DNA of 64,000 nt from the NCBI GenBank assembly GCA_028386065.3, contig JAKUCV010007354.1, forward strand, positions 1 to 64,000. Reading direction: 5' to 3'. Both the position numbers and the translations under genes were made by a program. This DNA is from Turnera subulata. Its lineage: Eukaryota > Streptophyta > Magnoliopsida > Malpighiales > Passifloraceae. A model generated the notes under the pieces. It was not told where the DNA came from. It saw nothing but the letters and a program-made list of their open reading frames with translations, and did no database searches. The stretch's first letter is position 1. The number at the start of each line of letters is the position of its first letter. Shown piece after piece: positions 1 to 10,691 of this stretch.

Positions 1-1960
1 TCCTAACTTATCTTTTTCTTCTTGCTTGATCTTGTCACATCCATTCTCATCCATTCTTGAACTCTTTAATGTCATAAGGCTTGGTCTTGATTATTTCTTT
101 TTGGTCCATAATAATGATCATCTTAATACAAGGTTGATTTGTCATTATCAAAACCTGAATGAGATAAAGAGATGTTAGCAAAACATTATTTTCAACATTT
201 ATAACAAAATTAAATTTATTTAATATTTATTTTTTTGAAAGTTATACAAATATCTTAAACATCTTATATTAATAGATAGGGACTTCAATTATTAGTATTA
301 AAGAAGAAATAATCCAAATGCCATGGAGATATTTGTTAAGGGTACAAAGTAACGACGAGTTAAGACTAAAATGACAAAAATATTATTAGATATTCAACTT
401 CCATTCCTCCTCTTTCAGAAAAGAACCCCACATTGAATTCCGGACTAACTCTCAGTCAAATTTCAAGAGTGAGTGGATAAGGGAATTAATGTGTTGCTTC
501 ATGAGGAGTTAATACCACAGTAAATCATCCAAAACAAAACGTTAACCAAATTTAAAACAATTTATTTTAGCCAATTATTTATGAGATTATTATGAAAAGC
601 ATTGAGAAATTGATATTATTGGGTTGTTACCAAAATAATGATTATCTTAATTAGAAAGAGATACCTTCACGGCTAAAATTTTTTTCTCCCTTTGGAATTA
701 ATGTTTTATTGTTAAAGGGAATAAAAATAAAAATATTCAAAATATAGTAAAGTTGGTGGTGGCGTTCGGGTTGACCGATTTCCATTCACTCATTAATTAA
801 AAGGATTTTTTCTATCTTGTGTCTTAGGTGCACATGATAAGCTATTAAATAAGATTTTTACAATTAATAAATATCATTCCTCTAATGATTGAAATAGCTT
901 TTCCATAAACAATGATTGTATTATGTAATTAATGCATTTTTATTCCAAATTTTTTCGCTAAGAATCGATCTTCCCCTAAAGCTCTAATTGTAATGGTCCT
1001 AATTGATTCAGCAAGGTGCTTGAGGACTTGGTTGTCCCATCGATTCGCATCAACTCTTTAGCAGCATGGTAGTATCTCTGTGTGTAACATAGAAGAAAAC
1101 GAACCAAGTTAGCACCTCTCAAAAATGACATTAATTTCAAGTAAAACAGTAATAAATGTGACAGGAAGTAGCTCCTCCTTTGAGTCAACAACTGAAGATT
1201 GACTATGTGTATTCTGATTTTGCTTTTTATGTTTCTCCTCGTTCAAAGAAAAGCATTTTAATTCTGGAGATTGACTATCAACTGTAAAAAAAATGTTCCA
1301 ATCTGTTTGCATTGAAAATTCCTGTCAGAAAACCTTTTAACAGATATATCAGAGCAACATGTGTTGGCGATATACATGCAGAGTGAAGTACTCTCTAGTA
1401 ATTTAGAAGATTGAAATATGAGGATTGTCAACTGAAATGGCTTGAGCCTTGAAGCCTGCAGTCACCAAGGGCGCAAGCTTGATGCTTAGACTTGTATTAC
1501 AGAAAAAGCTTCCCACTTTGATGAGAATAGAAAAGCACAATAATGATCTTTATTCAAAAGAACTCACTAATTTAATTTCTCTGTAAACAGTGACAACGTT
1601 GTGCAAACAGTTCCCGACTACAATATAAATTGGGGATTTGAGGGTTTTTAAATTTTTTGGTATCCGAGTTTTAAATTTGTTTTAATCTCATACCTAAAAC
1701 TGTTTTTTTCGAACCAATCTTCTACTTGAGTCCTCCGGACAGCCACGTGTTGTTTCCTGAGTGGAATCACGTAGAATTTTGATTTCGGATAAGAAAATTA
1801 AAAAAAAGTGTGACCACACCGAAGAAATGTGAAAGAAAAGGGATGTCAATGAAGATGAGAAAGGTAATAAATATCTAATAAAATATCTAATAATAAAATA
1901 AAACTGGCGCAAAACCACAAAGCCGGAAACTTGAAATCCCTAATTCCTTAATTGACTTTA
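1..1960. other. AT-rich intergenic region upstream of CHMP1
   Basis: No gene is recognised. Open frames are short and AT-rich. The minus-strand stretch at about 976-1312 has slightly better composition but is broken by stops and resembles no family I know. Around 1634-1860 there is a sequence of the general style of Mutator-type terminal repeats (T-tract plus CG, then a CACGTG), with no partner end found. The CHMP1 leader probably begins near 1970-1990. Confidence 0.5.
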
Positions 1961-2102
1961 TAATTAATTGCTCTTTTCCTCGAAGCAGGAGGAGAGGGTT
2001 CAAAAAGTAGAAAGAGAGGAAGAGGCGCACGCCCAATCCCCTTCTCTTCAGATCAATACCAAACCGAATCACTCAAGTCAATCCATCAATCAATTAGAGG
2101 AA

Positions 2103-3371
2103 ATGGGTAACACGGAGAAGCTGTTGAATCAGATCATGGAGCTGAAGTTCACGTCGAAATCGCTGCAAAGGCAAGCGAGGAAGTGCGAGAAGGAGGAGAA
2201 AGCCGAGAAATTGAAGGTCAAGAAGGCCATCGAGAAGGGCAACATGGACGGCGCACGTATCTACGCCGAGAACGCCATAAGGAAGCGCACCGAGCAGATG
2301 AACTACCTGCGCCTCTCCTCCAGGCTCGACGCCGTCGTCGCTAGGCTCGATACCCAGGCTAAGATGACCACCATTAACAAGTCCATGGCTAATATCGTCA
2401 AGTCCCTCGAGTCTTCTCTCGCCACTGGTAATACTAATTGGGCTTTGATTCTCTTCTTTTTTTTTTTTTTGAATTTTTTGAATTTTGGGCTTTTGGGTTG
2501 TGCTGTTCTTGTTCTGGTTCTGGGAATTATAAAGCTGCATACTTTGCTGGTTCTGTGTGGATTCTTTGGGTCACTTTCTTCGGAATAGAAATTGGGTTTG
2601 GATGCTTGAGTTTTAGGGTTTTATTTTGGTGGGAAAATGTGGATTGGTCATGTAATTTCTGAAGGTATTCTGTCGGTTTTGCTTCTGTCATACTGCTATT
2701 ATAAAAGGATTGTGATAGTGCTTGTGAAATGTGATTAGATCCTTCAAAGTTCTATTCTTTAAAACCTGTTGTGCTGTTTCCGAACATATTCAGCGGTATT
2801 TGTTGTGGACTGGGTCCGTAATTCTTTTTTTAATGTTGCATTACCAATTTATGAAGTTTGCTTGTCAGTTTCTGTGCTGCGTGTCATCGTGTGATATGTG
2901 TGATATGTTTGCATAGAAGAAACTCATCATCCTTAATTACTAGATGCATGGAAGAGTGTTGATTAGTTTTCTTACTAGCTTCTGATGGAATACCCTTGAT
3001 CAGTGCAACCAACATCTGGAACTATGTTAGGTTTTCTTTTGGCTGGTGCTATATTGATATTTTGAATTGCTTCTTGGGGTGCAGGCAATTTGCAGAAGAT
3101 GTCAGAGACAATGGATCAATTTGAGAAGCAATTTGTGAACATGGAGGTGCAAGCTGAGTTCATGGAGAGTGCAATGGCCGGCTCCACCTCTTTGTCAACA
3201 CCTGAAGGTGAGGTCAACAGCTTGATGCAGCAGGTGGCTGATGACTATGGATTGGAGGTCTCTGTCGGTCTGCCGCAGGCTGCAGCTCATGCGATACCAA
3301 CCAAGGCCCAGGAGAAGGTTGATGAGGATGATTTGACAAGGCGCCTTGCAGAGCTGAAGGCCAGGGGATAA
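2103..3371 (+). CDS. CHMP1: ESCRT-III-related CHMP1 protein
   Basis: Two coding exons, 2103-2427 and 3085-3371, joined across a GT-AG intron (phase 1), give 203 residues, the usual plant CHMP1 length. The protein is the charged, helical Snf7-family type: a basic N-terminal half rich in Lys/Arg (about residues 1-110) and an acidic C-terminal half. It ends in a MIT-interacting motif, [14 protein letters not shown] at residues 190-203, with the Leu-x2-Arg-Leu-x2-Leu-Lys spacing typical of MIM1. Family knowledge: CHMP1 acts on the cytosolic face of endosomes in multivesicular body formation, recruiting the AAA ATPase SKD1/VPS4 and LIP5, and in Arabidopsis is needed for auxin-carrier sorting. The start at MGNTEK is chosen because the family begins there, although the frame stays open upstream to 1968. 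Identification is near certain. Confidence 0.97.
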
Positions 3372-4270
3372 ATTAGGAATGTATTAAGGTCTCACTATTT
3401 GAGAATGTGAAACACATTATGTATCTACACATGGATTTCAATGTTATGCTTCATGCTTAAAACTTATTGTGTAAATTTGGAGAACTGGGATTCAAGCTAA
3501 TTGCGCAAACTATCTTGAGCACATGTTCCTTTCTGGGCTGATGGTATGTCCATTGAGATAACTTCTAGGCAATGATGCTTGATGGGCATGACAAATGTTA
3601 GAATTTTGTTGTAAACGTTGATGAGGAGATAAGCTGTTGTTTGCGGGCATCTTATTCTTTCCTGCATAGAGTTTCTGTTTTCCATGGTGAAGGTTTGCAT
3701 CTCTCTCCTATCTACCAAAATAGGGCGGTGTCAATCTCAGTTATTGGAACTTGAGAATCATTTTCTTATCCTGAAAGGAGTTGCATATTATTATTTTTCT
3801 TGATGATCACTATTTTTCCGCTTAGGATTCCCATTAATCATACAAGTGATAGAAAATACTAATAATAATTTAATAAGAATTATTGGATTATTTTAGTAAT
3901 ATAAGTCAGTCTCTTCAATAAATTATACTTTGTTTGTAAGTTTATCAAATTGCATATGACTAATAGTTATCCAGTATCCATGCAATCTTCGTAGTTTTAC
4001 GCATACTTAGATACTCTATTTTTTTTTTTTTTGGAAAACTACTTAGATACTCTATTAATTTAATAACTCTGGACTATAAATTTTGATGTTGATATTCAAT
4101 GTTGCAATCTATATGATTTCATTACCATCGAAATAAACATAGCAATGCAAGTATTCTTATTTTTATTTTTTCACCTTACAATTATGTTAAGAAATTATCA
4201 AAATTTTTGATATTAGTATAATCAATTAAATTTAAATATCCAAATTTACTCGGTAAATCATTCTTAATAT
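3372..4270. other. CHMP1 3' region and intergenic DNA
   Basis: The start of this stretch is the 3' UTR and terminator region of CHMP1; the rest is AT-rich spacer before the leader of the PIG-A gene. A 19-bp T-tract insertion flanked by a 17-bp direct repeat at 4004-4056 is listed separately. No coding sequence is supported. Confidence 0.5.
4004..4056 (-). repeat. Oligo(A) micro-insertion with 17-bp target duplication
   Basis: TACTTAGATACTCTATT occurs at 4004-4020 and again at 4040-4056. Between them are twelve T followed by GGAAAAC (4021-4039). Read on the minus strand the insert is GTTTTCC plus A12. A perfect 17-bp repeat flanking an A-tailed scrap looks like target-primed insertion of an extremely truncated retro-copy, or a repair duplication with filler DNA. 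Confidence 0.75.
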
Positions 4271-4279
4271 GAATAATAA

Positions 4280-6275
4280 CTATATTGTACAGATGCGACA
4301 TCGTTTTCTTCTCTTTCCCCTTATTGTTCTCTTTTCTTTTCTCTCTAATCTCCTCCACCACAGCTCTACTTCCTCGCCGATCACCTATTGCGTCGACAGC
4401 TCCCCTCCGGCTCTCCCCTTCCGTGCCACCGCCGCGGTCTGCATCTGTGTGCCTTTCTTCCGTTTGCAGCTGCGCCACCAGCCGCTCTCCTTCGTCTGAC
4501 CGAGCAGGCGAGACGCCTTCACCTGCTCCGGTCCTTCGTCCCGCCACGGAGCCTTCGCAGGTTTGACCTTTCTTTTATATTTTCTCTTCTCAGATTTTAA
4601 TTTTCTCGCTTTAATGCATAAAACAAAGTGGGCATGGTTTTTGTGATGTGTACTTAGTTTTAATTCCTCTAATTTTCCTGCAGCCAAAATGCAAATAACT
4701 AAATGTGGTTGCTTTGAAACTCTTGTGAGCTTGTTCCTCTAATTTTCCTGCAGCCAAAATGCAAATAACTAAATGTGGTTGCTTTGAAACTCTTGTGAGC
4801 TTGTTTCATGCTTCTAAACCTAAATTTAGAGCAGAGAAGTTTTGAGTTTGAGTACTGCACTACACTTGAGACCTAATCTATATTGGTAATTCTGCTATCG
4901 TCTTTGGCTTAAGCTTCTTTAATTTGGTAGGGAACCCGTGGATTTTATATGGATGATATTTTCCAGGTTGAAGCTTTTTAAATCCAAAACACTTGTGTGT
5001 TTCTTCTATGTTGTAATGATATGTGTAGGATTCTATCCAAGTAATTTATTGAGCCTAAATGTGGCTGGTAGATTTTACCACGTGCAAAAAATTTCCTGTT
5101 TTGTTACGAATTTCCATGTGGAATCGACTTTAGAATGATGCCATTTCTTGGATAATTCATTTTTGAGGTGACTGAGTTATGTGTTTATTCTAATCAATGA
5201 ATGCTGTTGTGATTTTGTTTAACTTGATTGGCAATTTGGCTTTGGTTTTATGTCAATTGAAATGAGATCAATTTGGAATTGGTTAAAGTTATCAACCAGA
5301 TGATTGTTTTCTCATAATCTCTTCATTTTCGAAATCTGCTCATGTGTCAAAACTTTTTCAGATTAGTGTTTTTCACTTGTGAAAAAATTAAAAAGTTTAG
5401 GATTTTTTATTAATCACTTCCGTTGTTTAAACTGTTTCAATTCCGGAAGATAAGGCCATTTAATTGCAACATATGATGCTTATTTCTGTCTTATCTTTTT
5501 GCCTTCTGAAAGACTGTTCTTTGTATTTGACTGGATCGTTATTGCGTAGAAAGAGGATTTCTTTTAGAATCCCTCGACGTGACGAGTTCCTTTTGGAATG
5601 AATAGTCCAGAGAGAAAAGTAGAGTGAATTCCTTTCCATTTGGGATGAGGATTCGTTGTGGTTACATTCTTCTATATCATTCCTTGACATGAGTCACAGT
5701 TTTGTTAGCATATAATCTACGAATAAGCAAACAATGAAGTTTACTTCTATTCTCTTACAAGTTGTAATTCTTCCTCTTATTTTTCCATTATTATGCTGCT
5801 TTTTCTCAACCCTGAGCTTCTTCGTGGATACTTCCTTATCGATATTGCTATTTTTTATGAGAGTGAGCGTGGAGAGTTTCCCTTAACAAGTTGTGGGAAC
5901 CCCATGTTTATTTTTAAGATAAGTCTCTCTGGCCAAGGATTCATAATTTTGTGCTTCGCATTATCCTAAACCTAAAACAACTTGCTAGACTGCGAAGCAA
6001 ATGAACTATCAAAAAGAACTTTTGGTGGAGATAGATATTAGTCGTAATCACTCTGCTACATCTTTTCTTCTGCCGGAAAATTGCTGAATTATTTATTTCA
6101 TGCATTTCTTCTTCATATGTTGAAAAGGATCAAGATTGATAGCTGTATTTTCATACATGTCAATGCAGATAGTTCTGAAATGGCAGAGCGGGACCAATAA
6201 TGATATCTCTTGGATACTGGCCACCTTTCTAATAGAACAAAACGGTTGTTTACTGCAGGTAATTAGTTGGCTTAA
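4280..6275 (+). other. Probable 5' leader exon and leader intron of the PIG-A gene
   Basis: A CT-rich, GC-richer stretch at about 4300-4560 ends in a donor (GCAG/GTTTGA, donor at 4561). The coding exon is preceded by an acceptor (CTGCAG at 6253-6258) 17 nt before the ATG. This fits a noncoding first exon and a leader intron of about 1.7 kb. Possible internal acceptors lie at 4682-4683 and 4752-4753 inside a tandem duplication. Short open frames here are not conserved proteins as far as I can tell. Confidence 0.55.
4664..4805. repeat. Perfect 70-bp tandem duplication
   Basis: The segment from 4664 repeats exactly at a 70-bp period through 4805, with no mismatch between copies. Each copy contains a polypyrimidine tract followed by CCTGCAG, a good 3' splice site. 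Perfect identity implies a recent event. Confidence 0.97.
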
Positions 6276-9200
6276 ATGGCCTCTCAGAAGCATAGTATCC
6301 TGATGGTCTCAGATTTTTTCTATCCCAACTTTGGCGGCGTTGAAAACCACATTTATTACCTCTCACAGTGCCTGCTACAGCTAGGACACAAGGTCAGAGG
6401 CTGTTAGCCAGTTTGACTTTTGATTTTTCTGCCTTGTCCTAGTCGAACATGTAGTCATGGGTTCAATAGTCTCTGAACACTGAAATAAGGGATGTTATAT
6501 CTTCAGTTTCTGTGGTAATAAGATGAAGGAAAAGAGATTTCTTTTTCTCTCCTTTGAAAAATAACAGGAAAACTAAGTATTTCAATGTTTCTCTGATTTT
6601 GCCTTTTGTACAGAATGTTTTCTTTGAGGAATGCTCGTTACTTATCTTTCAACTCCTCTTTTCATCTTTGGTTTCTTCATGACATTTTTTTCTTGTTCTC
6701 GCTTCTGTGCTGCCTTGCTTCCAAATGTATGAAGCCTCTTGAAGCAGATATTGTATTCACTTCCTTTCTAATGTAAATATGCTGACAGCATGTGTTGTGA
6801 TCTTCAGGTAGTGGTTATGACTCATGCATATGGTAATCGTTCTGGAGTCAGATACATGACTGGCGGCTTGAAAGTTTACTATGTACCATGGAAACCATTT
6901 GTAATGCAAAACACATTACCAACCTTTTATGGTACACTTCCAATAATAAGGACTATTCTTATTCGAGAAAAAGTATCATTGGTACATGGGCATCAGGCCT
7001 TTTCAACTCTTTGTCATGAAGCTCTAATGCATGCACGTACCATGGGATACAAAGTTGTATTTACAGATCACTCCCTCTATGGTTTTGCTGATGTTGGAAG
7101 CGTTCACATGAATAAGGTATTGCAGTTTACATTAGCAGATGTGAGCCAGGCAATTTGTGTCTCTCATACCAGCAAAGAGAACACGGTGCTGCGGTCAGGT
7201 CTACCACCTGAAAAGGTCTATGTAATTCCAAATGCTGTGGACACGGCAATGTTCAAGCCTGCCCCAGTGAGACCTAGTAATAATGAAATTGTTATTGTTG
7301 TGATAAGTAGATTGGTTTACCGGAAGGGGGCAGATCTGCTTGTTGAAGTCATTCCAAAGATCTGCTGTTTGTATCCAAATGTGAGTTATCCCAGCAATGA
7401 CATTACTTATCTGCTGTTTATCCCTACTTAACTGCGTGTTTGAGCACCTAAATTTGCTAGGTTGATACCTGCTTTGTTCCAATGAATTACAAACAATGGA
7501 GAACAGCATAGGTTAGCCATTTTCCGAAACTTTTCTTTTACTAGCCAAAAAAACCTTATCCAATTCTGTTTACTGGAGCCCTTGTTACCCCTGTTTACGT
7601 ATTTAGTCATTATCCGCATAGTCATTTTGCCGTCACAAAAGAGGAATTAAAAACTTTTTTCCATAGTTATGATGCAAGTTTAGCTAACTGTCCTCTCATT
7701 TTGTGGCTGTGAAAAGTTTAGTTTCTTCTTAGTTACTTCTGCTCCTATTAGTCTCATCTGAACATGTGTATTAAGGTACGATTTGTTATTGGAGGAGATG
7801 GACCAAAACGTGTGCGGCTGGAAGAGATGAGGGAAAAGCATTCTATTCAAGATCGTGTTGAAATGTTGGGTGCGGTTCCACATTCTCGTGTACGGTCTGT
7901 CTTGATCTCCGGTCACATATTTCTAAACAGGTACGAACCTTTTAAATTTCAAATTCCAACAGTGTTGCATTGCATTGGATTGACCACCTTGCTTTAAATT
8001 TTTATTCATGACTTGATATATATAACAAGTGACCTCTTGACTATGTTCAAAAAAATTGGATGCGCATATTGACAGAATTGAGTTTCCTCCCAATTCTTCT
8101 CTATGGTAGTACCATGCCACTTGAGTGTTCATCCAAATTTTGATGCAATTATATACGTAAGAGTTAGGGCATCTTCCCAAACATGGACCTCATTCCTTAT
8201 CAATACTTACACTCAAAATTTGATTGTTTTATAATTCCAAAGGAAATGAGAGAAGTAGGGGCAGATTAATGATGTGTCAGATGACATGCCAGCTTGCAAA
8301 CAATAGACTTAGCATCGACTGTAAAGTGGAAACATGAAATATTCTGTGTTTGTTCCAAATCTGCACCCAAAGTTTGTAGAGAACCCACATAAAGAAGAGA
8401 CCTAGGTTCTTATCACCAACCCAAAATCTTTTTCACTGACATAATGGATAGCCTAAATTCACTCTTAGCAAATAAAGTGTTGTGGCTATAATTTTATGCA
8501 GGTCCTAATAACAGTACACTGATGTGAGACCATCCATCTGCTGGATGATTGATGAAGTCTTTCACAACTTTCTCCAAAATATATTGCTTTAGAAATGCTT
8601 AGGTCGGAAACAGAAGAAAAAGAGGATACAGAATGAGGACAAAACGAGCTGTAATACAATCTGTAGATTATAGATGCATGATTCTAGACCACTCCTCAGA
8701 AATTGAACTATTCTTTGAAGGCATGCTCATTTTCAAGATTATACTGGATATTTGCTATGGGTTTTCTGCCAACATTCTTGTGTCCTATTCTAAAAGTATA
8801 CCTTTACCTTTCACTTGAAACGTTTGCCTTATTTATTTTCTTTTTTCGCAGCTCCTTAACAGAAGCATTCTGCATAGCCATCTTAGAGGCTGCTAGTTGT
8901 GGATTATTGACAGTTAGCACACGTGTAGGAGGTGTTCCAGAGGCATGTATACTTATATATCTGGGGCTGATATATCTGTTCTTTTTTGACTGATATGACT
9001 ATATGCTTGTCGGAGTTTGTAGTCTGTCGCTAATGACAAGCTAGAGAGTTATTAAAATCCCAAGTATTATGGCCAGAAATTATTTTATTAGCATGTTCAT
9101 TTTTATTTTTTATTTCAAGTAGTGTAGGTTCTACCAGAGGAAATGATTGTACTTGCAGCGCCAGATCCTGATGACATGGTGCAAGCAATCAAGAAGGCAA

Positions 9201-10020
9201 TATCACTACTTCCAAAAATCGACCCGCAAGTTATGCACAATCGCGTGAGTGAGCTGTAATTGTAATTTGGACTTTAAAAAAACTCCATACTTGCATGAAA
9301 ATGAAAGATGTAAATTTGATCTGTTTCTTCTTTTTCATGTTCTTCCAGATGAAGAAACTCTATGATTGGCATGATGTTGCAAAAAGAACTGAGATTGTGT
9401 ATGACCGTGCTTTGAAGTGTCCCAATCAAAATGTCTTGGAACGGCTCTCGAGGTATTTTCTACAACCTTGTTAGGGTAAAAAAAATTTGTCTGTGACTAG
9501 CTAATTATATCGGTACTGATTTGTCTTGTAAATTTGGAATTCAGCATTTGCATCTGTCAGACATATAATCTGATCTTTCGATTTTTATATATATAGTTGC
9601 CTGGAAACTTTTACTTAGACGAAGCATATTCTTAGGGAGAAACAATAATTCTTTTACACCTAGCAATTCATTCCATTCTGGCACTAGCTGAATCTGAATG
9701 TTCACTCTTTGGTTATGCTTTCTTTGCCTTTGAAAACATTATTATTTGTTTTGTCCAACAGATACCTCTCTTGCGGTGCTTGGGCGGGCAAACTTTTTTG
9801 CCTGGTTATGATCATTGATTTTTTGTTGTGGCGTCTACTTCAACTATGGCAGGTCCGTCTCAAAACTGCGCCTTATTTCTAAAATGTCCTGATTATGATA
9901 CTTGAACCTATTTTCCTTTTCATGTTTCCATAGCCAGATGCGGATATTGAGGAGGTGCCTGAATTCATAGTGCCTTATCAAGAGGAAGAGGCTTCTTCAA
10001 GCTGTAGGAGTGAGTGCTAA
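6276..10020 (+). CDS. PIGA: GPI-anchor GlcNAc-transferase catalytic subunit PIG-A (SETH2-like)
   Basis: Eight coding exons: 6276-6392, 6808-7380, 7776-7930, 8852-8942, 9128-9244, 9349-9452, 9762-9852 and 9934-10020, giving 444 residues; Arabidopsis SETH2 is of similar size. The enzyme transfers GlcNAc from UDP-GlcNAc to phosphatidylinositol, the first step of GPI-anchor synthesis, on the cytosolic face of the ER. Visible features are the N-terminal block with [12 protein letters not shown], the PIG-A N-terminal domain, a GT4 glycosyltransferase domain, and the E-x7-E pair at E286 and E294 in [19 protein letters not shown]-terminal hydrophobic segment (about 396-415) anchors it in the ER. Intron 4 uses a GC donor (GAG/GCATGT at 8943) with a normal TAG acceptor; only this junction keeps VGGVPE-VLPEEM intact. 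The last exon ends in a Ser/Cys-rich tail; a different 3' end by alternative splicing is possible. Confidence 0.97.
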
Positions 10021-10691
10021 ACTCCACGTGACATTTCTAGGAGTTGAATAGAATTTACATGGGTTTCTGTCTATAAATATATATAACTTTTCTTGTTCTT
10101 ATGAAAAAAATGATTTCATTCTTTTTATGTATTGATTTTATTCATTCCAATGAGTTATTTCAAGATTTGTCCTTCATTGTGATTGTCTTGGGTATTTGTA
10201 GTTATTTCTTCTTTTTATACAAACCTCGGGCTGTACTGGATCATCAAGAAATACTGGACGCAATCCCTTATGCCAAACGATATGAAAAGGGTCGGAGTAA
10301 TCTAAGACCCTGCTTAATTTAATAGATCAAGTTGGCGAATTAATAAGGCAGCTTCAATTTTTAATTTTATTTGGTGAAAAAGAAATCTTTAATTTTAAGC
10401 TTTGAACAAGAAGCTAAAAATTTTATTGGTTTGCACAACCTTATGACATCAGGAATGAGTTCCATACAATATTCAGTAGCTAGTAAAGCGGCCAGTTTTG
10501 TTTCTATATCTTGGGTCTAAAGAATCAGTCAAATATAAATATACAACAAAATTTGGGTGATTCAATTATAATGTCTCAAAACTTGCAATTTTACATAAAA
10601 TTTTGCAACTTATCCTGAATTTTGACTACATCCTAAAGTATAAGGCTCCAGGAATTAAACCTTCGTCATCTTATCCCCGAGGGGAGAAATA
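10021..10691. other. Convergent 3' regions of PIG-A and IF-2
   Basis: About 670 bp separates the stop codon of PIG-A (+) from that of IF-2 (-), so both 3' UTRs lie here. An open frame at 10101-10322 is most likely untranslated, though it could be an alternative last exon of PIG-A. The ends of this spacer are AT-rich. Confidence 0.5.

Noticed and set aside
976..1312. Minus-strand gene fragment
   Set aside because: Short pieces read plausibly (e.g. CYTQRYYHAAKELMRID) but stops interrupt them and I cannot tie them to a family.
2094..2540. 148-codon open frame on the minus strand
   Set aside because: It is the antisense shadow of CHMP1 exon 1; the + frame is the conserved protein.
4182..4687. 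Several overlapping frames of 70-120 codons near the PIG-A leader
   Set aside because: They overlap each other on both strands in a CT-rich leader exon, with no conserved protein sequence.
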